The notes beneath the pieces are model-generated. The model saw only the letters and a list, made by a program, of their open reading frames with translations, made no database searches and was not told the origin of the DNA. A stretch of DNA of 64,000 bases. Origin: Pengzhenrongella frigida (GTDB taxonomy: Bacteria > Actinomycetota > Actinomycetes > Actinomycetales > Cellulomonadaceae). The stretch covers positions 37,501 through 101,500 of the forward strand of contig NZ_SDWW01000001.1 of the NCBI RefSeq assembly GCF_004168625.1, in the 5' to 3' direction. Positions 34,757 through 43,411 of the stretch are shown piece after piece. A program made the position numbers and the translations under genes. The number at the start of each line of letters is the position of its first letter. Position 1 is the first letter of the stretch.

Positions 34757-34783
34757 ATGACGCTAGCACGCAAAATGCGTCAT
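34757..34783. promoter_or_regulatory. Operator candidate: ATGACGC-N13-GCGTCAT inverted repeat
   Basis: ATGACGC (34757-34763) and GCGTCAT (34777-34783) form a perfect 7-bp inverted repeat, beginning four bases upstream of the DeoR start. Inside it ACGCA-AAA-TGCGT (34768-34780) is a second small palindrome. The same GCGTCAT word recurs at 34883, next to the divergent operon. Confidence 0.6.
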
Positions 34784-34873
34784 CTTCAGGCATTCTCGTC
34801 CGTCGTGGGTCGCCTTTACTTCGGCCCTCTTCCGTGGAACTCTTCGCATACGCGAACAGGCTTTGCCACTTTG

Positions 34874-34894
34874 GTGCAGTTTGCGTCATTGCAC
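34874..34894. promoter_or_regulatory. Second operator candidate before the PfkB-importer operon
   Basis: GCGTCAT at 34883-34889 lies within the inverted repeat GTGCA (34874-34878) and TGCAC (34890-34894), 20 bases upstream of the PfkB start. It shares the core with the site by the DeoR gene, so one regulator probably binds both. Confidence 0.5.
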
Positions 34895-34913
34895 GCGTCG
34901 AGCAGGAGATTCG

Positions 34914-36005
34914 GTGAGCAGCGCAGGGTCGGACGGCGGAGCGGACTTCGACGTCCTCGTGTCGGGCATGGTGTTCCTCGACATCGTGTTCACCGACCTC
35001 CCCCGCGCGCCCACCCCCGGCACCGAGGTCTGGACCGGCGGCATGGGCTCCTCCCCCGGTGGCATCGCGAACCTCGCCGTGGCCACGGCCCGGCTCGGCC
35101 TGCGCACGACCTTGGCGGCCGGCTTCGGCGACGACGGCTACGCCGACTGGTGCCGGCGCGTGCTCGCCGACCAGGAGGGCGTCGACCTGAGCCTGTCCCG
35201 GACCTTCGAGCACTGGCACACCCCGGTCACGGTCTCCATGGCCTACGACGGCGACCGGGCCATGGTCACGCACGGCCATCCCAACCCCGTGGGCCCGGCC
35301 GAGATGATCGGGATCGCGCCGCGCACCCGCGCCGTCATCGTCGAGCTCGAGGACGAGCCGTGGTGGCTGCCCGCCCGGGCCGCCGGCGCCCTCGTGTTCG
35401 CGGACGTGGGCTGGGATCCGAGCGGGGTGTGGGACCGGCGGGTCCTCGACCAGCTCAACGGCTGCCACTGCTTCATGCCGAACGAGGTCGAGGCGCAGGC
35501 CTACACCCGCACCGCGACGCCCGAGGCGGCCCTCGCCGCCCTCGCGGACCGGGTGCCGCTGGCCGTCGTGACCGGTGGCGTCCGCGGCGCCATGGCGGTG
35601 GACGGCTCGACCGGGGAGCGCGCGAGCGTCCCGAGCGTGCCGGTGACCGCGATCGACCCCACCGGCGCGGGCGACGTCTTCGGTGCCTCGCTCGTGGTGG
35701 GCACGCTCGCCGGCTGGCCGCTCGAGCACCGGCTGCGGTTCTCCGCGCTGTGCGCCTCGCTCGCGGTCCAGCAGTTCGGCGGTGCGTTGGCCGCACCCGG
35801 GTGGGGAGACCTCGCGGACTGGTGGTCGACCCTCACCGCTGCCGCGACGGCGGGCGACCCACGCGCTCGCAGCCTGCGGGACGACTACGGCTTCCTGCCG
35901 GACGTCCTACCCTCGGAACCGGCCAAGGCGATGCGGCGCGCCGAGGCCACGATCGCCCGACTCTCGGACCTCGACCAGCGCAGGTCCGATGCGCACCACG
36001 ATTGA
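34914..36005 (+). CDS. PfkB-family (ribokinase-like) sugar kinase
   Basis: A 363-residue protein from GTG 34914, with AGGAG at 34904-34908. The N-terminal glycine motif GGMGSSPGGIANLAVATARLG and the C-terminal ATP/anion-hole motif DPTGAGDVFGASLV are intact. The C-terminal 50 residues (RSLRDDYGFLPDVLPSEP) are an extension. It likely phosphorylates the sugar or glycoside aglycone delivered by the downstream importer. The specific sugar cannot be assigned. It heads an operon of kinase, binding protein and two permeases. Confidence 0.88.
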   Translation: MSSAGSDGGADFDVLVSGMVFLDIVFTDLPRAPTPGTEVWTGGMGSSPGGIANLAVATARLGLRTTLAAGFGDDGYADWCRRVLADQEGVDLSLSRTFEHWHTPVTVSMAYDGDRAMVTHGHPNPVGPAEMIGIAPRTRAVIVELEDEPWWLPARAAGALVFADVGWDPSGVWDRRVLDQLNGCHCFMPNEVEAQAYTRTATPEAALAALADRVPLAVVTGGVRGAMAVDGSTGERASVPSVPVTAIDPTGAGDVFGASLVVGTLAGWPLEHRLRFSALCASLAVQQFGGALAAPGWGDLADWWSTLTAAATAGDPRARSLRDDYGFLPDVLPSEPAKAMRRAEATIARLSDLDQRRSDAHHD

Positions 36006-36015
36006 TGGAGGACGA

Positions 36016-37374
36016 ATGAGCGTTTCCCCGGTACGGCTCCTCGCGGCCACGGTGGCAGCAGCGGCCCTCGCGCTGACCTCCGGCTGCGCCCCGGGAGCGA
36101 ACACCGCCGAGCCGTCGGCCGCCTCCTCGGGTCCGGTCTCGGTGGACGTCGCCGCGATGGGTGAGATCACCCTGACGGTCTGGGACCAGGAGGTCCGCGG
36201 CAGCCAGAACGACGAGATCGAGGCGCTCAACGCGGCGTTCCAGGAGAAGTACCCGAACATCACGATCGACCGCAACGCGCAGTCGTTCGACGATCTGGCC
36301 AAGACCCTGCGGCTCGCGCTGTCCGGCTCGGACGCGCCGGACGTGGTCGAGGCCAACAACTCCCGCAGCCAGATGGGCGCGTTCGTCGAGGCCGGTCAGA
36401 TCGTGTCCCTCGAGCCGTACGCCGAGGCCTACGGCTGGCGCGACCGCTACCCCGAGTCCGTGCTCGGGCTGTCGTCGTACTCGGCCGACGCCACCACGTT
36501 CGGCTCCGGGAACCTGTACGGCCTGCCGCAGATGGGCGAGATCGTCGGGGTCTACTACAACAAGGCCAAGCTCGCCGCGCTCGGCCTGGCCGTGCCGACG
36601 ACCTGGGCCGAGTTCACCGACCAGCTCGCGGTCGCCAAGGCCGCCGGCGAGACCCCCCTCGCGCTCGGGGACCTCGAGAAGTGGCCCGCCATCCACGTCT
36701 TCGGCCCGATCCAGGGCGCGCACACGCCCGCCGACCAGGTCCGGGCCCTCGCCCTGGGCAACCCCGGCGGCGACTGGACGGACGCCACCAACACCGCCGC
36801 GGCCACCGAGCTGAGCGAGTGGGTCTCGGCCGGCTACCTCAACGAGGACGTGCTGGGCTCGAAGTACGACGACGTCGTGGCCCGGTTCGGCGAGGGCACC
36901 GGGGTGTTCCTGCTCGCGGGCTCGTGGAACACCGCGGCCCTGGACCCGGTGATGGGTGACAACCTCGGGTTCTTCGCCCCGCCGCCGGCCGTGGCGGGCG
37001 ACGCGCCGTCGACCACCGGCGGGACCTCGCTCCCGTTCACGGTCACCAGCGCGTCCGAGCACCCCGACGCCGGCGCGGCCTACATCGACTTCCTCACGTC
37101 CGACGACGCGATGAAGGTCCTCGCCGAGACCGGCAACCTGCCCGTGCTCGGCAGCGCCGCGCTCGCTCCCACCAGCGGCGGCGGCAAGGACGTCTACGCG
37201 GCCTACGAGCTCGTCACCACCGAGGGCAACCTCCTGCCGTACCTGGACTACGCGACCCCGACGTTCTCCGACACCCTCGGCGCGGCGTTGCAGGACCTGC
37301 TCGCGGGCAAGCAGACCCCCGAGCAGTTCACCCAGACGCTGCAGGCCGACTATGGCGCGTTCGTCGGCGAGTAG
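36016..37374 (+). CDS. Sugar ABC transporter substrate-binding lipoprotein (family 1)
   Basis: A 452-residue protein. The signal MSVSPVRLLAATVAAAALAL ends in a lipobox (TSGC, Cys about residue 25). The mature protein has the family 1 pattern: LTVWDQEVRGSQNDEI, YPNITIDRNAQSFDDL, PDVVEANNSRSQMGAF, LYGLPQMGEIVGVYYNKAKL, and FTVTSASEHPDAGAAYIDFL. It binds an oligosaccharide or sugar outside the cell. GGAGG lies 6 bases upstream, and the gene is 10 bp behind the PfkB stop. Its 3' end overlaps the permease start by 23 bases. Confidence 0.92.
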   Translation: MSVSPVRLLAATVAAAALALTSGCAPGANTAEPSAASSGPVSVDVAAMGEITLTVWDQEVRGSQNDEIEALNAAFQEKYPNITIDRNAQSFDDLAKTLRLALSGSDAPDVVEANNSRSQMGAFVEAGQIVSLEPYAEAYGWRDRYPESVLGLSSYSADATTFGSGNLYGLPQMGEIVGVYYNKAKLAALGLAVPTTWAEFTDQLAVAKAAGETPLALGDLEKWPAIHVFGPIQGAHTPADQVRALALGNPGGDWTDATNTAAATELSEWVSAGYLNEDVLGSKYDDVVARFGEGTGVFLLAGSWNTAALDPVMGDNLGFFAPPPAVAGDAPSTTGGTSLPFTVTSASEHPDAGAAYIDFLTSDDAMKVLAETGNLPVLGSAALAPTSGGGKDVYAAYELVTTEGNLLPYLDYATPTFSDTLGAALQDLLAGKQTPEQFTQTLQADYGAFVGE

Positions 37375-38287
37375 GACCGGCGGTTCGGCGAGGCGTGGTG
37401 GGACGACCCACCACGCCTCGCGGGGCCACGGCCCCCTCACCCCGTACCTGTTCATCCTGCCGGCCTTCGCGATCTACGGGGCGTTCCTGCTCTTCCCGCT
37501 GGCCCGCTCCGCGCAGTTCTCCCTGTTCGCGTGGGACACCGTCTCGCCCGCGGTCTTCGTGGGGTTCGACAACTACCTCGACCTGGCGCGCGACGACGTG
37601 CTCCGGAGCTCGTTCGGGCACGCGTTCGTGCTGATCTTCTTCTACGCGGTCCTGCCGCTGGGCGTCGGGCTGGTCCTCGCGGCCATCCTCAACCGGGCGA
37701 AGGTCCGCGGAATGGCGTTCTTCCGGACCGTGGTCTTCCTGCCCCAGGTGATCGCGATGGTCGTCGTCGCGGTGGCCTGGACCCGGCTGTACGCGACCGA
37801 CGGCTCGATCAACGCGCTGCTCGACCTGGTCGGTCTCGGCGAGTGGTCGCGCGCCTGGCTGGGCGACTACCTGTTCGCCCTGCCCGCGGTCGGCCTGATC
37901 GGCTCGTGGGTCGAGACCGGGCTGGTGACGATCCTGCTGCTCGCGGGCATGGGCCGGACCCCCCAGGACCTGTACGAGGCGGCCCGCCTCGACGGGGCCG
38001 GAGCCGTGCGGGAGTTCTTCGCGATCACGCTGCCGTCGGTGCGCGGTGAGATCGCCGTCGCCCTCACCCTGACGATCGTCGCGGCGCTCAAGACGTTCGA
38101 CCTCATCTACATGACCACGCGCGGCGGGCCGGGCAACAGCACCACCGTGCCGTCCTACCAGGTCTACTACCAGGCCTTCCAGCTCGGGCAGGTCGGCACC
38201 GCGGCCGCCATCGGGGTCACGTTGACGGCCCTGATCTTCGGCATCAACGCAGGTCTCACCCACCTCGCCGACCGGGCCACGTCGTGA
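37352..38287 (+). CDS. Sugar ABC transporter permease (MalF/UgpA type)
   Basis: A 311-residue protein. Six helices and the EAA loop LYEAARLDGAGAVREFFAIT are present, as are the start YLFILPAFAIYGAFLLFPL and the late KTFDLIYMTTRGGPGNST motif of MalF-type permeases. The ATG lies inside the binding-protein gene, and the first 25 codons (Ser/Arg/Gly/His-rich) contain a perfect 15-bp hairpin. No alternative start exists between the hairpin and the first helix, so this start is kept. It is coupled to the next permease by GTGA. Confidence 0.9.
   Translation: MARSSASRTGGSARRGGTTHHASRGHGPLTPYLFILPAFAIYGAFLLFPLARSAQFSLFAWDTVSPAVFVGFDNYLDLARDDVLRSSFGHAFVLIFFYAVLPLGVGLVLAAILNRAKVRGMAFFRTVVFLPQVIAMVVVAVAWTRLYATDGSINALLDLVGLGEWSRAWLGDYLFALPAVGLIGSWVETGLVTILLLAGMGRTPQDLYEAARLDGAGAVREFFAITLPSVRGEIAVALTLTIVAALKTFDLIYMTTRGGPGNSTTVPSYQVYYQAFQLGQVGTAAAIGVTLTALIFGINAGLTHLADRATS
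37388..37421. terminator. Perfect 15-bp hairpin just after the binding-protein stop codon
   Basis: GCGAGGCGTGGTGGG (37388-37402), loop ACGA, then CCCACCACGCCTCGC (37407-37421). It begins 14 bases after the binding-protein stop and lies inside the first codons of the permease. Such a stable stem could protect the binding-protein mRNA end and lower permease expression. It has no T-tract, so full termination is unlikely. Confidence 0.7.
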
Positions 38288-39099
38288 TCTCCCGGGGCGA
38301 GCGGTCCGCCCACTACCTGATCCTCATCGTGTTCTCGATCGCCGCGCTGTGGCCCGTGGTGACCATCCTCGCGAGCGCGTTCGGACCGGCCGGCGCCGAT
38401 GCCGGCCCCGGGGTGGCGGGGCTGCACCCCGAGAACTTCGCCACCGCCTGGCGCGAGGGCCACTTCACGCAGTACATGACCAACTCGGTCCTGGTCTCCG
38501 CCCTGGTCGTGACCCTCGCCGTCATCTGCTCGGTGCTCGCCGGCTACGCCTTCGGGACGATGACGTTCCGCGGCAGCGGGGTGCTTTTCTACCTGTTCCT
38601 GCTCGGGATCATGGTGCCGGCCGAGGCGATCGTCGTGCCGCTGTTCTTCGACCTGCGCCAGCTCGAGCTGATCGACACGATCTGGGCCGTCGCCCTGCCG
38701 CAGGTGGCCCAGTCGATCGCGTTCGGGACGTACTGGATGCGGACGTACTTCCGCTCGAGCAACCGGTCGATCGCCGAGGCGGCCCGGCTCGACGGCGCCG
38801 GCAGCGGCCAGTCGCTGTGGCTCATCGAGCTCCCGATCGCTCGCCCGGCCATCGTGACCCTGGTGGTGCTGGTGTTCATGTGGACCTGGAACGAGTTCCT
38901 CATCCCGCTGGTCATGTCGCCGAGCGGGAACATGCGCACCGCACCGCTCGGGCTGGCGTTCTTCCAGGGGCAGTACTCGACGAACACCGCGCTGATGGGA
39001 GCGGCGGCCGTGCTGGTCGCGCTCCCGGTGCTGGTCGTCTACCTGTTCCTGCAGCGGCACTTCATCCAGGGCATGGTCGACGGCGCGGTCAAGGACTGA
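38284..39099 (+). CDS. Sugar ABC transporter permease (MalG/UgpE type)
   Basis: A 271-residue protein with six helices. The EAA loop SIAEAARLDGAGSGQSLWLI and the end motif RHFIQGMVDGAVKD are typical of MalG-type permeases. GTG 38284 overlaps the previous stop. No ATPase follows, so the importer probably shares an MsiK-like multi-task ATPase encoded elsewhere, as in other actinobacteria (family knowledge, not visible here). It is convergent with the HAAS-domain gene 9 bp away. Confidence 0.92.
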   Translation: MISRGERSAHYLILIVFSIAALWPVVTILASAFGPAGADAGPGVAGLHPENFATAWREGHFTQYMTNSVLVSALVVTLAVICSVLAGYAFGTMTFRGSGVLFYLFLLGIMVPAEAIVVPLFFDLRQLELIDTIWAVALPQVAQSIAFGTYWMRTYFRSSNRSIAEAARLDGAGSGQSLWLIELPIARPAIVTLVVLVFMWTWNEFLIPLVMSPSGNMRTAPLGLAFFQGQYSTNTALMGAAAVLVALPVLVVYLFLQRHFIQGMVDGAVKD

Positions 39100-39108
39100 G
39101 CGCGCGCC

Positions 39109-40350
39109 TCAGGGCGCCGGCGGCAGCGAGGGCGTGGGTGCGGGCGTCGGCGGGTCCGTCGCATCCGGCGAGTCCGGCGCGTCCGTCGCGGGCGCGGTCG
39201 CCGAGCCCGCGGTCGACCCGACGATCGCGGGCGCCTTGGCGAACGGCCGCGGCGGGGTCCGCGGCATCGCTGCCTCGATCGGCTGCAGAAGACCGGTGAG
39301 GGCGTCGTACTCCAGCTCGCTCGCCGGGAGCCCGCTGAGCGGGTACACGTTCCACCGTTTGCGCCCGTCGTCGTCGCTGCCCGGCAGGAAGGACCACTGC
39401 TCCGCCACCCCGGGCAGGGACCAGGACTGCTGGCCCTCGTCGTAGGTCGTGCGCACGGCGCGACCGCGGTCGTCGAAGATCTGGACCTCGCTGAGCGGGT
39501 TGCCCGCCGCGTCGTACACGAACAGGTTGCTCACGAGCATGCCGTCGACGACGACGCCGTTCTCCGGCCGGACGATCGCCGGTGCGTCGAGGTACACCGG
39601 GTACGCGCCGGTCCCCGCCAGCCGCCGCGCGACCGTGTCGTCGGCCGAGACGAGGGTCGGCAGCAGGACCAGCACGGCGAGCAGGTTCACCGCCGCCGTC
39701 GCGCGCCGGGACCACGTGCGGGTGTGCCCGACGCCGCGGCCCACCTGGACCGAGGCCACCACGCAGGCCCCCAGCACCAGCCAGCCCGCAACGGTGCGCG
39801 GCACGAAGTGCTGGTCGCCGGGCTGGGTCAGGAAGTCCTGGACGGCGCCGAGCACGACGAACACGACCCACCCCCGCACCAGCCACCACACCGGCCGGAG
39901 CGAGACGACGAACGCGGCGAGCGCCTGCCAGGTGGCCGACGACCTCATCGGCGCGCTCGCGTCGCGGACCCGGCCCACGACCGAGCCCTGCAGACCGGAC
40001 GCGACCGCCGCGAAGGTGTCGCGGACCGGCCGCCGTCGGGCAGGCTGCGCGGCGGGCTCCAGCCCGGCCGCCGATCGCAGCTCGGCCGCGTACTCGGCGG
40101 CCGGGCCGAAGCGCTGGGTGAGGTCGATGATCGAGCTCCCGGCGGCGCCGTCGACCGACGCGCCCGCGGGTCGACCGATCGGGATCTCGCCGGTGGCCAC
40201 CGCCCCGCGCGGGTCCTCGAGGGCCTCCGCGAGATCCGCCTCGAGCCCGTCGGTGAGGTCGTCGACCTGGTCGGGCGACAGGTCGGCGAGCTCGGACCGC
40301 ACGGCCGCGGCGTAGGCCCGCACGTGGGCGAGCAGGATGGCGGCGGTCAT
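39109..40350 (-). CDS. HAAS-domain (DUF1700-like) membrane protein paired with PadR
   Basis: A 413-residue protein. Residues about 5-105 form a helical domain (YAAAVRSELADLSPDQVDDL; LTQRFGPAAEYAAELRSAAG), which resembles the HAAS domain found with PadR regulators. Four hydrophobic segments follow (about 150-250), then an extracytoplasmic domain and a Pro/Thr/Asp-rich tail. Its ATG overlaps the PadR stop (ATGA). The role is unknown; HAAS proteins are thought to link membrane signals to PadR-type control. A longer frame to 40758 is an artefact crossing PadR. Confidence 0.75.
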   Translation of the reverse strand: MTAAILLAHVRAYAAAVRSELADLSPDQVDDLTDGLEADLAEALEDPRGAVATGEIPIGRPAGASVDGAAGSSIIDLTQRFGPAAEYAAELRSAAGLEPAAQPARRRPVRDTFAAVASGLQGSVVGRVRDASAPMRSSATWQALAAFVVSLRPVWWLVRGWVVFVVLGAVQDFLTQPGDQHFVPRTVAGWLVLGACVVASVQVGRGVGHTRTWSRRATAAVNLLAVLVLLPTLVSADDTVARRLAGTGAYPVYLDAPAIVRPENGVVVDGMLVSNLFVYDAAGNPLSEVQIFDDRGRAVRTTYDEGQQSWSLPGVAEQWSFLPGSDDDGRKRWNVYPLSGLPASELEYDALTGLLQPIEAAMPRTPPRPFAKAPAIVGSTAGSATAPATDAPDSPDATDPPTPAPTPSLPPAP

Positions 40351-40679
40351 CGAGCAGCTCCTTCGGTCTCGAGCAGGGCGGTCATCGTGGCGGCGAACTC
40401 GCGCCAGTCCGCGCGCTGGGCCTCGAGCATCGCTCGGCCCTGCGCGTTGATGCCGTAGTACTTGCGGTGCGGTCCCTCGTCGGACGGCACGACGTAGCTG
40501 GTCAACGCGCCGGAGGAGTACAGCCGGCGCAGGGTCCCGTAGACCGAGGCGTCTCCGACGTCGCGCAGTCCGGCGGCGCGCAGCCGGCGCACGACGTCGT
40601 AGCCGTACCCGTCCTCGCCCGCGACGACGGCGAGCACGGCGACGTCCAGCACGCCCTTGAGGAGCTGGGTCGTATCCAT
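40347..40679 (-). CDS. PadR-family transcriptional regulator
   Basis: A 110-residue protein beginning MDTTQLLKGVLDVAVLAVVA. The winged helix has GYGYDVVRRLRAAGL, SVYGTLRRLYSSGAL and KYYGINAQGRAML, all standard PadR motifs. GGGAGGT precedes the ATG. It probably controls the divergent ABC exporter and its own operon from the 176-bp spacer. Confidence 0.92.
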   Translation of the reverse strand: MDTTQLLKGVLDVAVLAVVAGEDGYGYDVVRRLRAAGLRDVGDASVYGTLRRLYSSGALTSYVVPSDEGPHRKYYGINAQGRAMLEAQRADWREFAATMTALLETEGAAR

Positions 40680-40855
40680 CTGACCTCCCAGGAATCCCGG
40701 CGATCGCCGCCGGTGGTGCGGGGTGCCGGTCCCTCCGACCGGCACCCGCACGGCGCACACTACTCCAGAATGCACGGTACCGGTCAGCGCAAAGTAGCGC
40801 GTGTCGCGCACCTGCGTCACGAAGGGGCCGGTGGACGCACCCCTAAGGTGGCACC
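40680..40855. promoter_or_regulatory. Divergent promoter region between PadR and the ABC exporter
   Basis: The 176-bp spacer contains a lower-GC patch (40760-40805, with CTCCAGAATGCACGGTACC). It should contain both promoters and the PadR operator. I could not pick a unique operator palindrome. AAGGTGG lies before the exporter ATPase start. Confidence 0.35.
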
Positions 40856-41788
40856 ATGAGCGCGAGCGCCACCGTGGCCGAGCCATTGGTGCACATCCGG
40901 AACTTCCGCATGGACTTCGGCACCCAGACCGCGGTGCGAGACCTGTCGTTCGACGTGTTCGCGGGCGAGACCTTCGGCTTCCTCGGCAGCAACGGGTCCG
41001 GGAAGACGACGACCCTGCGGGCCCTGCTCGGCATCTACCAGCCCACCGCCGGGACGCTGCACATCGCGGGGAAGGTCTTCGAGCCGCGCGACGGTGCCCG
41101 GCTCGGCTACCTGCCGGAGGAACGCGGGCTGTACAAGAAGGAGTCCGTCCTCGACGTCATGGTCTACTTCGGCCGGCTCAAGGGCCTCGGGCGCGCGGGC
41201 GCCACGCAGTGGTCACGGTCCTACCTGGAGCGGGTCGACCTGGCTGACAAGGCGGACGTCCGGCTCGACAAGCTCTCGGGCGGGCAGCAGCAGAAGATCC
41301 AGCTCGGCGTGACCATCATGAACAGCCCCGAGCTGCTGATCCTGGACGAGCCCACCCAGGGCTTCGACCCGGTCAACCGGCGGCTGCTGATGGACATCAT
41401 CGAGGAGCAGAAGCGCGCCGGCGCGACCGTGATCATGGTGACCCACCAGATGGACGAGGTGGAGCGCCTGTGCGACCGCGTCATCCTGCTCAAGGACGGC
41501 ACGGCCGAGGCGTACGGCACCGTCGAGGAGGTCCAGGACCTCTACGGGGGCACCGTCGTGCGCGTGCGCTGCGCCGGACTGCTGCCCGCCTCCGACCTGT
41601 TCGACGTCGCGCGGTCCGACGGCGACCTCGCCGACCTGGCTCCGCGAGCCGGGGTGGACGAGGCGCAGATCCTGGCCGAGCTCGTGCGGCACGGGGTCCA
41701 GGTGCGCAGCTTCACCACGGCCCGGACCTCGCTCGAGGAGATCTTCCTGCGGGTCTACGGCACCCCGAGCGAACCGGTGGGGGTCTGA
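40856..41788 (+). CDS. ABC transporter ATP-binding protein (ABC-2 exporter, NatA type)
   Basis: A 310-residue protein. Walker A GSNGSGKTTT, Q-loop region GYLPEERGLYKKESV, signature LSGGQQQKIQLGV, Walker B LLILDEPTQGFD and H-loop VMVTHQ are intact. The LPEERGLY motif and C-terminal domain after residue 220 are typical of NatA/YhaQ-like exporters. It energises the downstream ABC-2 permease. Such pairs export Na+ or antimicrobial compounds, but the substrate here is unknown. Confidence 0.92.
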   Translation: MSASATVAEPLVHIRNFRMDFGTQTAVRDLSFDVFAGETFGFLGSNGSGKTTTLRALLGIYQPTAGTLHIAGKVFEPRDGARLGYLPEERGLYKKESVLDVMVYFGRLKGLGRAGATQWSRSYLERVDLADKADVRLDKLSGGQQQKIQLGVTIMNSPELLILDEPTQGFDPVNRRLLMDIIEEQKRAGATVIMVTHQMDEVERLCDRVILLKDGTAEAYGTVEEVQDLYGGTVVRVRCAGLLPASDLFDVARSDGDLADLAPRAGVDEAQILAELVRHGVQVRSFTTARTSLEEIFLRVYGTPSEPVGV

Positions 41789-41791
41789 CCG

Positions 41792-43015
41792 ATGGCACAG
41801 CACAACCTGAGCACCGTGATCGGCTTCGAGTTCCTCCGGGTGGTGACCAAGAAGCGGTTCTGGCTCACCTCGCTCGCCGTCCCGCTCGCGCTGGCGGTCG
41901 TCTTCGCCCTGGTCTTCCTCAGCAACGCGGCCACGAGCGAGACGGCGCAGGCCCAGGCGGACACCCAGCTCGTCGTCACCTACACCGACGACTCCGGCCT
42001 GATCACCGACGCGGTGGCCGCGGCCTTCGGCGGATCCGAGGCACCCGACCCCGCCGCGGCGATCGCGGCGGTGAAGGACGGGACGGTCGATGCGTACTTC
42101 GCCTATCCCGCGGACCCGTCGACGCAGCCGATCCGCGTCTACGGGGTGGACAAGGGGATCTTCGAGAACGGCGCGTACGCAGCCGTCGCGACGCAGATGC
42201 TCGTCCTGGCCGCGCAGCAGGAGATCGACGCACCCGAGCTGGCCGCGGTGGTGCAGGGCGACGTGACGGTCACGTCCGAGACGTACCGCGACGGAGTGGT
42301 GTCCGGGGGCTTGGACGGGGTCATCCCGCCGTTGCTCTTCCTCGTGGTCTTCTACGTCAGCATCATCCTGCTGGGCAACCAGATGCTGAACAGCACCCTC
42401 GAGGAGAAGGAGAACCGGGTCACCGAGATGATCCTCACCACGATGAACCCGACGACGCTGATCGTCGGCAAGGTGCTCTCGCTGTTCATGGTCGGGCTGG
42501 TCCAGATGCTCACCTTCGCGGTGCCCGTCGTCGTCGGCTACCTCTTCTTCCGGTCCAACCTCAACCTGCCCGACGTCGACCTGTCCCACCTGAGCTTCGA
42601 ACCCGGCGCCATCGTCGTGGGCACCCTGCTGCTGCTCGGCGGGTTCATCCTGTTCACGGGCACCCTGGTCGCCATCGGCGCCATGGTGCCGACCGCGAAG
42701 GAAGCCGGCACCTTCTTCGCGCCGCTGATGATCATGATCTTCGTCCCGTTCTACGTCGTGAGCCTGATCGTCAGCGACCCGCGGTCGTTGATCGTGCAGG
42801 TCTTCACCTACTTCCCCTACACCGCCCCGGTGACGGCGATGCTCCGCAACAGCTTCGGGTCCCTGTCGGCGCTCGAGTCGGGCATCGTCATCGTCGAGCT
42901 GTTCGCCCTCGGTTTCGTCGCGCTGCGCCTGGCGGTCTACCTCTTCCGCTACGGCTCGATCGCCTACTCCAAACGGCTCTCCCTGCGCGACACGCTCCGG
43001 CGCAGTCGCGCCTGA
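41792..43015 (+). CDS. ABC-2 family permease (NatB type)
   Basis: A 407-residue protein. A first helix (about 25-45) is followed by a roughly 140-residue extracytoplasmic domain and five or more helices, including the ABC-2 motif NSTLEEKENRVTEMILTTM. It is NatB/YhaP-like and pairs with the ATPase encoded 3 bp upstream. PadR on the other side of the divergent promoter probably controls it. Confidence 0.9.
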   Translation: MAQHNLSTVIGFEFLRVVTKKRFWLTSLAVPLALAVVFALVFLSNAATSETAQAQADTQLVVTYTDDSGLITDAVAAAFGGSEAPDPAAAIAAVKDGTVDAYFAYPADPSTQPIRVYGVDKGIFENGAYAAVATQMLVLAAQQEIDAPELAAVVQGDVTVTSETYRDGVVSGGLDGVIPPLLFLVVFYVSIILLGNQMLNSTLEEKENRVTEMILTTMNPTTLIVGKVLSLFMVGLVQMLTFAVPVVVGYLFFRSNLNLPDVDLSHLSFEPGAIVVGTLLLLGGFILFTGTLVAIGAMVPTAKEAGTFFAPLMIMIFVPFYVVSLIVSDPRSLIVQVFTYFPYTAPVTAMLRNSFGSLSALESGIVIVELFALGFVALRLAVYLFRYGSIAYSKRLSLRDTLRRSRA

Positions 43016-43228
43016 GGAGGCGGGCCGCACCCGAACGCTCATGGTCGGCGCGCAGGAGTCGATCTGACGGGTGCCAGCGGGGGAACGTGTGTGCACCCGG
43101 GTGCGGGCGCCCACGATATGGCCGTGGCCGCAGCACCCCCGGCGGCCTGTCAGAATGCTTGGTCAAGCCCGACTGAGAAGCGGGCGCCACGAACGTCGCA
43201 CCACGAAGTTCACGTACTGGAAGTCCCG

Positions 43229-43256
43229 CTGACACGGGGGGCGGCCGGGCTAGATT
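43229..43256 (+). promoter_or_regulatory. Candidate malQ promoter
   Basis: CTGACA (43229-43234) and TAGATT (43251-43256) are 16 bases apart, near the housekeeping sigma consensus. The expected transcription start is about 43262-43264, inside the operator. Confidence 0.45.
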
Positions 43257-43261
43257 ACTGT

Positions 43262-43275
43262 TGCAAGGGCTTGCA
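43262..43275. promoter_or_regulatory. MalR-type operator TGCAAG-GG-CTTGCA
   Basis: A perfect 6-bp inverted repeat, TGCAAG and CTTGCA, lies six bases after the -10 box of malQ. TTGCAAG/CTTGCAG words are the reported MalR (LacI-family) sites of Streptomyces maltose and amylase genes, so repression lifted by maltodextrin is the likely control. Confidence 0.55.
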
Positions 43276-43411
43276 GAGAATTGCGAATGTGAGCGCCACC
43301 ATCGGTCGGTCGCACGCGGCTCGACCTCGGCTCGCCCGTGCAGCAGTGCCAGCTCGCCACCCGCCCTCACCCTGACGAGTCGGCATGCTCGAAGCAAAAA
43401 GGAGTCTTACC

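Larger units (their letters stand above)
43016..43411. promoter_or_regulatory. 396-bp non-coding region upstream of malQ
   Basis: This region separates the ABC exporter from malQ. The first 210 bases hold nothing I can name. The right part has a candidate promoter (43229-43256) and a MalR-type operator (43262-43275), then a 5' untranslated region of about 140 bases with an AAGGAG ribosome site at 43399-43404. Confidence 0.5.

Noticed and set aside
37352..37430. Moving the permease start to the right of the hairpin
   Set aside because: No in-frame ATG, GTG or TTG exists between the hairpin and the first transmembrane helix.
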